This document shows, one piece after another, positions 28,391 to 37,036 of a stretch of DNA of 64,000 nt (its first letter is position 1; the number at the start of each line of letters is the position of its first letter). The translations under genes and the position numbers were made by a program. This DNA is from Paucibacter sediminis (GTDB lineage: Bacteria > Pseudomonadota > Gammaproteobacteria > Burkholderiales > Burkholderiaceae_C), in assembly GCF_030254645.1 (NCBI RefSeq), contig NZ_CP116346.1, positions 3,699,001-3,763,000 on the forward strand, written 5' to 3'. The notes under the pieces were generated by a model, which was given only the letters and a program-made list of their open reading frames with translations, had not been told where the DNA came from and ran no database searches.

Positions 28391-29251
28391 ATGTCTGGAT
28401 CAACTGGATGTGGTGGCGGCTCCTGCGGCTGCGGTGGTGGTGGTGGCGCCAAGGACGCGCTGGAGCTGAAGGCCGACCCGCGCGCGCCGCTGCCCATGGT
28501 CAACGGCGTGCCGCTGCAGGGTGAGGGCGAGAGCCCCGACCTGGAGCAGCTGCGCCAGCGCGCCTATAGCGAGCTGCTGCGCCAGGCGGCGCAGCGCCAG
28601 GGCCTGCTGGCGGTGGGCGATCTGCCCAGCCTGGACGGTGTGCTGAGCGAAACCGCCTCGGCCGCCATCGAGGCCTTGCTGGAGCGCGAGATCCGCATTC
28701 CCGAGCCCGACGAGGCCGCCTGCCAGCGCTACTTCGATGCCCATGCCTCGCGCTTCGCCCAGGGCGAGCGCGTGCAGGCCAGCCACATCCTGTTTGCCGT
28801 CACCCCCGGCGTGGATGTGGACGCCCTGCGCAAGCGCGCCGAGGGCCTGCTGGTGGGCCTGCGCTGCGGCGATGCCGCGGCCTTCGCGGCGGCGGCCACC
28901 GAGCAGTCCAACTGCCCCAGCGGCGCCGACGGTGGCGAGCTGGGCTGGCTCGCGCGCGGCGACTGCGTGCCCGAGTTCAGCGCGGCCCTGTTCGGCCAGG
29001 ACGAGGCCAGCGCCCATGTGGGCGTGCTGCCGCGCCTGGTCAGCACCCGCTTCGGCTTCCACATCGTGCGTGTGGAGGCCCGTGAGCCCGGCGTGGCCCA
29101 GCCCTTCGAGGCGGTGGCCGCGGCGATCGCGCAGACGCTCAGGCAGCAGGCCTATGTGACGGCCTTGCGCCAGTACCTGAATCTGCTGGCCGGCGAGGCG
29201 GTGTTGGAAGGCATAGAGTTGGAAGCTGCCGACTCACCGCTGTTGCAGTAA
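28391..29251 (+). CDS. PpiC-type peptidyl-prolyl isomerase of the nar operon
   Basis: The 286-residue protein has a C-terminal parvulin domain (residues about 123-220) including VQASHILFAVTPGVD and GELGWLARGDCVPEFSAALF, then a tail after FGFHIVRVEA. The N-terminal 20 residues are a Cys/Gly-rich stretch with GCGGGSCGCGGGGG. No signal peptide is present, so it is cytoplasmic or peripheral. PpiC-type genes follow narI in several denitrifiers, including Pseudomonas, and are assumed to help nitrate reductase folding. It starts 14 bases after narI and ends four bases before the carbonic anhydrase gene. Confidence 0.88.
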   Translation: MSGSTGCGGGSCGCGGGGGAKDALELKADPRAPLPMVNGVPLQGEGESPDLEQLRQRAYSELLRQAAQRQGLLAVGDLPSLDGVLSETASAAIEALLEREIRIPEPDEAACQRYFDAHASRFAQGERVQASHILFAVTPGVDVDALRKRAEGLLVGLRCGDAAAFAAAATEQSNCPSGADGGELGWLARGDCVPEFSAALFGQDEASAHVGVLPRLVSTRFGFHIVRVEAREPGVAQPFEAVAAAIAQTLRQQAYVTALRQYLNLLAGEAVLEGIELEAADSPLLQ

Positions 29252-29255
29252 CACC

Positions 29256-29951
29256 ATGCCCGACGAACTGCTGTCCCGACTGCGTCGTTTCAACACCGAC
29301 TATTTCCCGCAATACCAGGCCCAGTTCAAGGATCTGGTGGAGCAGGGGCAGCATCCCACCACGCTCTTCATTGGCTGCTCGGATTCGCGCCTGGTGCCCT
29401 ATATGCTCACCGGCGCCGGGCCGGGCGAGCTGTTCCTGGTGCGCAATGTGGGCGCCTTCGTGCCGCCCTACGACGGCTCGGCCGGCCACCATGGCACGGC
29501 CGCGGCGATCGAGTACGCGGTGCTGGCGCTGGAGGTGCAGCATATCGTCGTGTGCGGCCACAGCCATTGCGGCGGCATCCGCGCGCTTTATGGCGAGGTG
29601 CCGAACGAGGCCACCAACCTGAAGGCCTGGCTGGATCTGGGCCGCGAGGCCACGCTGCCGGTGCAGCTCAGCGACGAGGCCTTGCGCCGCACCGAGGAGC
29701 GCTCGGTGGTGCTGCAGCTCGAGCGGCTGATGGACTACCCGATGGTGCGCGCCCGCGTCGAGCAGGGCCGCATCGCCCTGCATGGCTGGCACTATGTGAT
29801 CGAGGCCGGCGAGGTGCATGTGTTCGACGTCAACAAGGGCGCCTTCGTGCCGGCGTCGAGCTCCGAGCACAGCGGCACCGGACCCTATCGCGCGGCCGAG
29901 CCGGGCGCGCTGTTCAACGAGATCGACGACGCCTGGGCGCCGCGGCGCTAA
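29256..29951 (+). CDS. Beta-class carbonic anhydrase
   Basis: The 231-residue enzyme interconverts CO2 and bicarbonate. C41 and D43-x-R45 in IGCSDSR form the first zinc motif, and H102 and C105 in CGHSHCGG complete the Zn site; ARVEQGRIALHGWHYVIEAG is the expected C-terminal region. It is a normal-length member. Only four bases separate it from the ppiC-type gene, so it is almost certainly transcribed with the nar operon, an unusual partner for nitrate reduction. Confidence 0.95.
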   Translation: MPDELLSRLRRFNTDYFPQYQAQFKDLVEQGQHPTTLFIGCSDSRLVPYMLTGAGPGELFLVRNVGAFVPPYDGSAGHHGTAAAIEYAVLALEVQHIVVCGHSHCGGIRALYGEVPNEATNLKAWLDLGREATLPVQLSDEALRRTEERSVVLQLERLMDYPMVRARVEQGRIALHGWHYVIEAGEVHVFDVNKGAFVPASSSEHSGTGPYRAAEPGALFNEIDDAWAPRR

Positions 29952-29995
29952 GAACCGATGTCTTGCGGCTAAGCTCCCGCTTCAGGAGGTCCGCC

Positions 29996-30439
29996 ATGTA
30001 CAAGCATCTTCTGGTCCCCGTCGACGGCAGCGAGCTGTCGCAGCATGCGGTGCAGGCCGCACTGGCCCTGGCCAAGCCGCTGGGCGCGCAAGTCAGCGGC
30101 CTGGTGTGCGAATCGCTGCCGGTGCTGCCGGCGGTGGGCATGCATCCCAGCAATTACCAGCTCGCGGCCGACCAGCACCGTGCCTACACCGATGCCCATG
30201 CGGAGAAGGTGCTGGGCGAGTTCGAGGCCGCGGCGCGCGCGGCCGGCGTGGCCTTCAAGGGCCTGCAGCTGCGCTCCGATGACGTCGATCAGGCCATCGT
30301 CGACGCCGCGCGCGAGCAGGGCTGCGACCTCATCGTGATGGCCACCCATGGCCGCAGCCGCCTGGGCGAATGGCTGTTCGGCTCGCACACCAAGGCGGTG
30401 CTGGCGAAGTCACGCCTGCCGGTGCTGGTGATCCACTAG
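29996..30439 (+). CDS. Universal stress protein (UspA family)
   Basis: The 147-residue protein opens with MYKHLLVPVDGSELSQHAVQ and ends with HGRSRLGEWLFGSHTKAVLAKSRLPVLVI, the G-x2-G-x9-G-S ATP-binding signature of the Usp family. ATP-binding Usp proteins help survival under low oxygen and energy limitation, which suits a gene just downstream of the nar operon. The ATG follows AGGAGG. The last 30 bases overlap the convergent glycosyltransferase gene. Confidence 0.95.
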   Translation: MYKHLLVPVDGSELSQHAVQAALALAKPLGAQVSGLVCESLPVLPAVGMHPSNYQLAADQHRAYTDAHAEKVLGEFEAAARAAGVAFKGLQLRSDDVDQAIVDAAREQGCDLIVMATHGRSRLGEWLFGSHTKAVLAKSRLPVLVIH

Positions 30440-31705
30440 CGCCTCGATCCGGTCCAGCAGGCCCGCGCGCCCGAGGCCCTGGGCCAGCCGCGCGGCGGCG
30501 GCCTGGCATTGCTGCCGGCGCCCCGGCTCGTCCAGCAGGCGTTGCAAGCGGCGTTGCAGACGCCGCGCGTTCACGCGCTTGGCCGGCAGCACCTCGGCCA
30601 CGCCCAGGCGCCTGGCGCGTTCGCCGTTGTCGAACTGGTCGAAGCCGCTGGGCACGATGAGCTGCGGCACGCCGGCGCGCAGGCCCTCGGCCATGGTGCC
30701 GATGCCGCCGTGATGGACGATCGCCGCCACCTGCGGCAGCAGGGTCTCGAACGGCGCCTGTGCCTGCCACAGGACCTCGGGCGGCAGGGGCTGCGGAATC
30801 TGCTCGGCATGCGGGCTGATGAAGAGCCCGCGACGCCCCAGGCCGCGCAACGCCCGCAGGGCCGCGGCGAAGAACTCGGCCGCATGGCGGTGGCCGGTGC
30901 CCGGCGTGAAGGCGATCGGCGCCGCGCCCGCCGCCAGAAACTGCTGCAGCGCGGGTGCCAGCGGCGCGCTGCAGCCCGCTTCGGCAAACAGGAAGTCGCC
31001 CGCCTGCAGGCTGGCCGGCCAGTCGGGATGCGCGGGCGCGAACCAGTCCGGGAACAGCGCGATCGAGGCGTCGCAGGCCTCCTGCATATGGGCCAGAAAA
31101 TGCGGCACGGCCGGCAGCCCCAGCCCGGCACGCGCCGCGTTCAGCGCGGGCAGGATGGCTGGATCGATCCAGCAGCGGTCCACCAGCCGCCACATCGCCT
31201 GCCGCCAGGACCGCGGCACCCAGGGCGCGATGCTTTGCGCGCCCATCATCAGCGGGTCGTGCACGGTGCGCAGATTGGACGGTGCCAACTGCACGCCGAT
31301 CACGCGCAGGCCGGAGCGGTGCGCGCGCGCCAGCGCCGCGCCGGGCAGCAGGATGGGGTGGCACAGCAGGGTGCAGGGCGCGTCGCCGGGCTGCGCCAAC
31401 AGCAGCTCGTGCAAGGCCTGCAGGCGTGACAGCAGGCTGCGCAGGATCACGCCCATGCCTTCGCGCTCATGCCACAGCAGCGGGTTGTCCAGCAGCGCCT
31501 GATCCTGCTCGGGCGTGCCGAACAGGCGGTAATCGACGCCGGCCTCGCGCAGCGTGGCCTCGTACAGGCTGGGCGCGAACAGGCAGACGCGGCGGCCGCG
31601 CGCCTGCAACGCCTGGGCGATGCGCAGGAACGGCAGCAGGTCGCCACCGGTGCCCGAGGTGGCCAGCAGCACGGCTGGGGCCGGGGGGAGGGGATCAGGC
31701 GTCAT
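30410..31705 (-). CDS. GT1-type (UGT-like) glycosyltransferase
   Basis: The 431-residue protein has a two-domain GT-B fold. The N-terminal half opens with PAVLLATSGTGGDLLPFLRIAQAL and the C-terminal half has VAAIVHHGGIGTMAEGLRAGVPQLIVP, the donor-binding region with the family histidine pair and G-G-x-G-T, followed by FDQFDNGERARRLG. The family includes rhamnosyl-, macrolide and ergothioneine-like glycosyltransferases; the acceptor is not known. There is no signal peptide. It is convergent with the universal stress gene and divergent from the AraC-type regulator, so it may be regulated by it. Confidence 0.88.
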   Translation of the reverse strand: MTPDPLPPAPAVLLATSGTGGDLLPFLRIAQALQARGRRVCLFAPSLYEATLREAGVDYRLFGTPEQDQALLDNPLLWHEREGMGVILRSLLSRLQALHELLLAQPGDAPCTLLCHPILLPGAALARAHRSGLRVIGVQLAPSNLRTVHDPLMMGAQSIAPWVPRSWRQAMWRLVDRCWIDPAILPALNAARAGLGLPAVPHFLAHMQEACDASIALFPDWFAPAHPDWPASLQAGDFLFAEAGCSAPLAPALQQFLAAGAAPIAFTPGTGHRHAAEFFAAALRALRGLGRRGLFISPHAEQIPQPLPPEVLWQAQAPFETLLPQVAAIVHHGGIGTMAEGLRAGVPQLIVPSGFDQFDNGERARRLGVAEVLPAKRVNARRLQRRLQRLLDEPGRRQQCQAAAARLAQGLGRAGLLDRIEALVDHQHRQA

Positions 31706-31826
31706 GAACGGGCAGGGAGCAGGTGCGGTGGCGGCGGGTGGGCATCGCTGCGCATGCTAGGCCAGGCGCGGGCGGCCTGTCTTGAAGCTTTGCGACACGC
31801 GACGGCCGACTTCTATACTGCCGCCC

Positions 31827-32741
31827 ATGCATGCGCTTGCCCAGCCCACCAGCCGTCGCGAGTACGCGCAGCTGCTGCTGCCACGCCTGTCGCTGAGCCA
31901 TTGCGTGCAGGCGGTGTTGCTGCGCGATACGCGCGGCCTGCAGCTGGACGATCAGCAGCGCCGCAGCTACTTTCCCTGCACACCCATGTGCAGCATCACC
32001 TGGATCTTTGACGGCCAGGTCGAGCTGTTCGAGCTGCCGCCGGGCGGCCCGCAGGAGGGGCCGCGCCGGCCCATGCCGGCGGAGCTTGTCTTTGCCGGCC
32101 CCTGGACGCGGCCGGTGGCGAGCTGGAGCGCGGGCCCGGTGCATCTGATGAAGCTGATGCTGCGCCCCGACGCGCTGCAGGCGCTCACGGGCGTTGCGCC
32201 GTCCGACTGGGTGAATCGCGTGGCGCCGGCGCGCGAGGTGCTGGGCGAGCGCTGGTGGCAGCTCTGCCGCGAGGTGCGCGAGGCCGCCGACGACGCCGCG
32301 CGGATCGCCCTGCTGCAGGCGCGACTGGATGCCTGGTGGCAGGCGGCGCGGCCCGAGGGATCGGCCGGCGTGCATCGCATCGAGGACTGGAGCCAGGGCC
32401 TGGCGCTGCGCGCCGCCACGTCGGCGCTGGGCCGCAGCGTGCGCCAGATCGAGCGGCGCATCAAACAGTGGACCGGACAGCCGCTGCGTGAGTTGCGCGG
32501 CATGGGCAGGTCGGAGCGCGCCTTCTTCGAGGCGGTGCTGGCCGTGCAGGAGGCGGACTGGAGCTGGGCCGACGTGGCCGAGCGTGCCGGCTATGCGGAT
32601 CAGTCCCATCTATGCCGCCAGACGCGGCGCGTGACCGGCTTCGCGCCTGAGGAGCTGCGCCGCCGCATGGACGACGAGAGCTTCTGGGCCTATCGCATCT
32701 GGGGCATGGCAGCGCTGCAGCCGCCCTGGCGCCAGCCCTAG
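31827..32741 (+). CDS. AraC family transcriptional regulator
   Basis: The 304-residue protein has an N-terminal sensing region of about 150 residues and a C-terminal double helix-turn-helix. The first is GRSVRQIERRIKQWTGQPLRELRG, the second ADVAERAGYADQSHLCRQTRRVTGFAPEELRRR. No standard AraC sugar-binding fold can be read from the N-terminal half. It is divergent from the glycosyltransferase gene with about 120 bases between, and that gene is the best candidate target. Its stop overlaps the convergent kinase stop by four bases. The ATG at 31827 is chosen over 31782 because homology-like sequence begins there. Confidence 0.88.
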   Translation: MHALAQPTSRREYAQLLLPRLSLSHCVQAVLLRDTRGLQLDDQQRRSYFPCTPMCSITWIFDGQVELFELPPGGPQEGPRRPMPAELVFAGPWTRPVASWSAGPVHLMKLMLRPDALQALTGVAPSDWVNRVAPAREVLGERWWQLCREVREAADDAARIALLQARLDAWWQAARPEGSAGVHRIEDWSQGLALRAATSALGRSVRQIERRIKQWTGQPLRELRGMGRSERAFFEAVLAVQEADWSWADVAERAGYADQSHLCRQTRRVTGFAPEELRRRMDDESFWAYRIWGMAALQPPWRQP

Positions 32742-34327
32742 AGGATGGCGTTGTCGGTGTCGCCGCTGCGCTCGGGGGCCACCAGGGGCATGCGCATCAG
32801 CATGGTGGCGCCCTGGCCGAGGTTGGAGATCACCTCGATGGAGCCGCCCAGCACATTCGTGACGATGTTGTGCACGATGTGCATGCCCAGGCCGGAGCCG
32901 CCCTTGCCGAGCTTGGTGGTGAAGAAGGGATCGAAGATGCGGCGCGCCACCGAGGCATCCATGCCGCGGCCGTTGTCGCTCACGATCAGCTCGACCTGGT
33001 TGCCGCCTTCGACACGCTGGCAGCGCACCCGCACCTGGCCGGCATCGCGGCCCTCGAAGCCGTGCACCAGCGCATTCATCAGCAGATTGGTCAGGACCTG
33101 GCCCAACGCGCCCGGGTAGCTGCTCATCGCGATGCCGCTTTCCAGGTCGGTGACGATCTGGAAGGGCGTGTGCTTGAAGCTGGGCTCCACCATCACGATC
33201 ACGTCTTCCACCACCTGGGCGAGGTCGAACTCGCGGCGCGAGTCGGTGGTCTGGTCGATCGCCACCTGCTTGAAGTCGCGCACCAGGTCGGCGGCCTTCT
33301 GCACATTGCGCTGCAGGATGTCCTGGCCGCGCCGCGTGTCCTTCACCAGGTCTTCCAGCAGGCTGCGGCGCATCGGCGTGTTGTCGCTGAGCATCTGGTC
33401 CAGCTTGGCCCAGCGGTCTTCCAGCGCCGAGACCACCGTCATCGCATTGCCCAGCGGCGTGTTCAGCTCATGCGCCACGCCCGCCACCAGCCGGCCCAGC
33501 GAGGCCAGCTTCTCGGACTCGACCAGCTCGCGCTGCGCGGTCTTGAGGTTGCCCAGGGCCTGGGTGAGCTCGTTGTTGGCCTGGGTCAGCTCGGTGGTGC
33601 GCTGCGCCACCTGGTCTTCCAGGGTGTTGGCATGGCCGCGCAATTCCTCGAAGGCCTTCAAGAGCGCCTGGCGCATGCGCTCCATGGCCTTGCCGACGCG
33701 CGCGATCTCGTCCTCGCCGCCCAGCTCCAGCGGCTTCTCGAGATGGCCGGCGGCCAGCTCGTCGGCGGCGCGGCTGAGCCGGTCCATCGGGTGCAGCACG
33801 CGGCGCTGGATCAGGATGATGATGAGCCCGAGCGAAAGCGTCAGCGTCAGGCCGCTGCGCAAGAGCGTGCGCAGCATGTCCTCGCGCTTGCGCTCCAGCA
33901 GCGGCTCGGCGCTCATCACCACGGTCAGCTTGGCGATCTCGCGGCCGTCGCGCACCACGGCGCGGGTGTCGGAGAGCGTCAGCGCGGGGTCACTGACCTC
34001 GCGCTTTTCCTTGGGCAGCTCCAGAAAGGCCTGCTGGGCCGAGCTCTCCGTCACCAGCACCGAGACGAAGCGCGGGTCGTCGAGCTGGGCGTTCACCATC
34101 GGTTCGGCCAGATCGGGCGAGACCTGCCAGATCGGCTCGGCCAGCGAGAGCGCCAGCACTTCGGAGGCGCGCGCGAGGTCGCGCTTGAGGTCCTCCATGG
34201 CGGTGTCGCGCGTGAGCTGCTGCTCGTAGACCAGCACCACCGCGGTGGGCAGCAACAGGCCCACCAGCAGGGCCATCACCACCGCAATGCGCAGCGATTG
34301 ATTGATCAGCGGCAGATTCACGGGCAC
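32738..34327 (-). CDS. Membrane sensor histidine kinase (HAMP-HisKA-HATPase)
   Basis: The 529-residue protein has two membrane helices (about residues 12-33 and 160-175) around a periplasmic region, a HAMP domain with HPMDRLSRAADELAAG, a coiled coil, the H-box GVAHELNTPLGNAM with phosphoacceptor His, and an ATPase domain with DNGRGM and FTTKLGKGGSGLGM. The start is a GTG at 34325-34327 preceded by AAGG; GTG 34321 is also possible. No response regulator gene is adjacent, so it is an orphan kinase whose partner is elsewhere. Signal and target are unknown. Confidence 0.9.
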   Translation of the reverse strand: MPVNLPLINQSLRIAVVMALLVGLLLPTAVVLVYEQQLTRDTAMEDLKRDLARASEVLALSLAEPIWQVSPDLAEPMVNAQLDDPRFVSVLVTESSAQQAFLELPKEKREVSDPALTLSDTRAVVRDGREIAKLTVVMSAEPLLERKREDMLRTLLRSGLTLTLSLGLIIILIQRRVLHPMDRLSRAADELAAGHLEKPLELGGEDEIARVGKAMERMRQALLKAFEELRGHANTLEDQVAQRTTELTQANNELTQALGNLKTAQRELVESEKLASLGRLVAGVAHELNTPLGNAMTVVSALEDRWAKLDQMLSDNTPMRRSLLEDLVKDTRRGQDILQRNVQKAADLVRDFKQVAIDQTTDSRREFDLAQVVEDVIVMVEPSFKHTPFQIVTDLESGIAMSSYPGALGQVLTNLLMNALVHGFEGRDAGQVRVRCQRVEGGNQVELIVSDNGRGMDASVARRIFDPFFTTKLGKGGSGLGMHIVHNIVTNVLGGSIEVISNLGQGATMLMRMPLVAPERSGDTDNAIL

Positions 34328-34464
34328 TTGCAGGCCTTTGCTTGAATGTCGTCTCCCAGGCTCCGGCCGCTTGGCAGCCGGCGGGATGTGGCGCGATTAT
34401 CCACACAAAACCAGGGCTCAAAGCCCGTCGGTGCCGGGTCTTGCCCTGGATGCAACGCGCGCCC

Positions 34465-35502
34465 TCAGGCGGACAGCGATTCCTGTGCCGACAGCACCGT
34501 GACGCGGTTGCGGCCGCCGCGTTTGGAGGCCTGCAGCGCCAGGTCGGCGCGCGCCAGAAAGGCGCTCGGCGCCTCGCCCTGGCCCAGCTGGGTCACGCCC
34601 AGCGAGAGCGTCACGCGCGCCGGGCCCTGGGCATCGGTGGCGATGCCGGTGCTGGCCATGCCCTCGCGCAGCTGCTCGGCCAGCATCAGCGCCTCGTGCA
34701 GGCCGGCCTCGGGCATCAGCAGGGCAAACTCCTCGCCGCCCACGCGCGCCACCACATGATGGCTTTGCGCGCAGCGCTGCAGCACGCGCGCCACGCTGCG
34801 CAGCACCTGATCGCCGAAGTCCAGGCCATAGCGCTCGTTGAGCTGGCGGAAGCCGTCGATGTCGCTGAGCAGCAGGCAGGGCGCCACCGGGCTGCCGGCA
34901 TGCTCGCTCTGCGCGCATTCATTCAGGCGCTGCTCGAAGGCGCGGCGATTGGCCAGGCCGGTGAGGGCGTCCAGCAGCACCTCGCCGCGCGTGCGCTCGA
35001 CCTCGTGGCGCAGGTGCTCGATCTCCGACTGGCTGGCATGCAGGCGCGCGCGCAGCGCCTTCATGGTGGATTGCATGTCCTGGGTGCCGGCCATTAGCTC
35101 GGCCAGCACCTGGGTGTGCTGGCCCGGCGCGGCGCTGCGCAGCTGCTCGTTCCAGCGCCCCAGCGAGCGGCCGAAGGTCTGGGTCTGGTCTTCCGCGAGC
35201 TCGGCGCTGTGGGCGATCTGGCCCAGCACATTGCCCAGGCCCTCGCCCAGGCGGGTGGCGCTCTCGGTGTCGAGCTCGGCGATATGGCTGCGGTAGAGCT
35301 CCCAGGTCTGGGTCTCGTCGAGCGGGCGATTGCCCTGGGTCAATTCCTGCAGGGCCTGGGCCAGCGCCGGGTTGCTGCCGCTGACGAATTCGTACCACAC
35401 GGCGTAGCTGACCGGATGCAGCGCGGCGCGCTGGCGCGACATCATGGGCAAGGCGGTGCGCAGGTACTCGGCGCTGCGTGCGATGCTGTCTTGATACCTC
35501 AT
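34465..35502 (-). CDS. GGDEF-domain diguanylate cyclase
   Basis: The 345-residue protein has an N-terminal helical region (about 1-180, coiled-coil-like near residues 130-180) with no membrane segment, then a GGDEF domain with LLDALTGLANRRAFEQRL, DIDGFRQLNERYG and the active-site RVGGEEFALLM. It should make cyclic di-GMP. The inhibitory RxxD site five residues upstream of GGEEF is replaced by Q-S-H-H, so product inhibition is probably absent. The start at 35500-35502 has weak ribosome-binding sequence; an ATG at 35598 would add a low-complexity stretch. No sensory domain is recognised. Confidence 0.92.
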   Translation of the reverse strand: MRYQDSIARSAEYLRTALPMMSRQRAALHPVSYAVWYEFVSGSNPALAQALQELTQGNRPLDETQTWELYRSHIAELDTESATRLGEGLGNVLGQIAHSAELAEDQTQTFGRSLGRWNEQLRSAAPGQHTQVLAELMAGTQDMQSTMKALRARLHASQSEIEHLRHEVERTRGEVLLDALTGLANRRAFEQRLNECAQSEHAGSPVAPCLLLSDIDGFRQLNERYGLDFGDQVLRSVARVLQRCAQSHHVVARVGGEEFALLMPEAGLHEALMLAEQLREGMASTGIATDAQGPARVTLSLGVTQLGQGEAPSAFLARADLALQASKRGGRNRVTVLSAQESLSA

Positions 35503-35767
35503 GCTCTGATTCCCTGGTTCCCCGACTATGCAGACGCGCCATGGCGCTGCATAGAGGCAGCTGGCTGGCTGCCGTGGCGGCTCCCTTGTGCGCATCATTC
35601 AAGCCGCCTCGCGCGGGCGGTGCTGGGGCCTGTATCGGAGGGCTTGGGCGGCACTTGAGGCGGGCGAGGTGCAAAAGATGAAACCGTGCCTGATATGCGT
35701 CAATACGTCACGGACCACGGCCCCTCAGCATCGCGTTCCTGCCCTTATTCGCCGATGCGAGCGCGCC

Positions 35768-36985
35768 ATGAATCTTCCCTTCGTCGCCCCCGAGCTGGGC
35801 CCCTTGTTTGAACGCAGCGGACTCAAGCCCCTGATGCTGCGCGGCCGCGCCCTGCTGCCCATCGTGCAGGGCGGCATGGGGGTGGGCGTGAGCGCGCAAC
35901 GCCTGGCCGGCGCGGTGGCGGCCGAGGGCGGCATGGGCACGCTGAGCTCGGTGGACCTGCGCCGCCACCATCCCGACCTGATGGCCCGCACCGAGGGCCA
36001 CCATGCCGGCGAGGAGGCCAAGCGCGTCATCAACGCCGCGAATCTGGAGGCGCTGGGCCGCGAGATCGCCGGCGCGCGCGAGCGCTCGGCCGGCCGCGGC
36101 CTGGTGGCGCTGAACGTGATGCGGGCGGTGAGCGAGTACGCCGCCTCGGTGCGCAAGGCGCTGGAGGCCGGCATCGACGCGGTGGTGGTGGGCGCCGGCC
36201 TGCCGCTGGACCTGCCCGAACTGGCCCAGGACCATCCCGACACCTTGCTGATGCCCATCCTCAGCGATGCGCGCGGCGTGCAGCTGATCGTGAAGAAATG
36301 GGAGCGCAAGAAGCGCCTGCCCGATGCCATCGTGATCGAACACCCGCGCCTGGCCGGCGGCCATCTGGGCGCGGCGCGCATCAGCGATCTGCAGGACGGG
36401 CGCTTCGACTTCGAGCGCGCCATTCCCGAATGTCTGGAGTTCTTCGAGCGTGCCGGCCTGGCCGGGCGGATTCCGCTCATCGCCGCCGGTGGCGTGCGCA
36501 GCTTCGAGGACATCGCGCGCCTGCAGGCGCTGGGCGCGGCCGGCGTGCAGCTGGGCACGCCCTTTGCCGTCACCGAGGAGGCCGATGCCCACCCCGAGTT
36601 CAAGCGCGTGCTGGCCGAGGCGCGCGACGAGGACATGCTGGAGTTCACCAGCGTCGCCGGCCTGCCGGCGCGCGCGGTGGGCACGCCCTGGCTGAAGGCC
36701 TATCTGAAGATCGAGCAGAAGCTGCAGGCGGTGGCGCATGTGAAGAGCCGCTGCACCAAGGCGTTCGACTGCCTGGCCCAATGCGGCCTGCGCGACGGCC
36801 TGAAGGACTGGGGCCAGTTCTGCATCGACAACCAGCTCGCCGCCGCGCTGCGCGGCGACATCAAGAAGGGCCTGTTCTTCCGCGGCGCCGGCAGCCTGCC
36901 GTTCGGCGAGCAGATCCGCAGCGTGCGCGAGCTGATGGAAAAGCTGCTCACCGCGACCACGCCGATGGCCCCCCTGCGAACCTGA
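35768..36985 (+). CDS. Nitronate monooxygenase family protein
   Basis: The 405-residue FMN protein has the NMO signatures LLPIVQGGMGVGVSAQRLAG near the N-terminus, VVVGAGLPLDL, VIEHPRLAGGHLG (the G-G-H segment) and IPLIAAGGVRSFEDIARLQALGAAGVQLG. NMO enzymes oxidise alkyl nitronates such as propionate 3-nitronate. The C-terminus has four cysteines (RCTKAFDCLAQCGL...FC), a feature of one sub-branch, possibly a metal site. The ATG at 35768 is the first that starts the conserved NMO fold; an upstream ATG at 35588 adds 60 unconvincing residues. The intergenic region before it (about 265 bases) shows no clear motif. Confidence 0.88.
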   Translation: MNLPFVAPELGPLFERSGLKPLMLRGRALLPIVQGGMGVGVSAQRLAGAVAAEGGMGTLSSVDLRRHHPDLMARTEGHHAGEEAKRVINAANLEALGREIAGARERSAGRGLVALNVMRAVSEYAASVRKALEAGIDAVVVGAGLPLDLPELAQDHPDTLLMPILSDARGVQLIVKKWERKKRLPDAIVIEHPRLAGGHLGAARISDLQDGRFDFERAIPECLEFFERAGLAGRIPLIAAGGVRSFEDIARLQALGAAGVQLGTPFAVTEEADAHPEFKRVLAEARDEDMLEFTSVAGLPARAVGTPWLKAYLKIEQKLQAVAHVKSRCTKAFDCLAQCGLRDGLKDWGQFCIDNQLAAALRGDIKKGLFFRGAGSLPFGEQIRSVRELMEKLLTATTPMAPLRT

Positions 36986-37036
36986 GCTTGCCGGCTCGCG
37001 AAGCGGCTGCTGCCGCGGCCTTCCTAGAATGGGGCC

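Noticed and set aside
32738-34327. NarX-type sensor for the nar operon
   Set aside because: No P-box is visible in the periplasmic region and no narL is adjacent; it is an orphan kinase.
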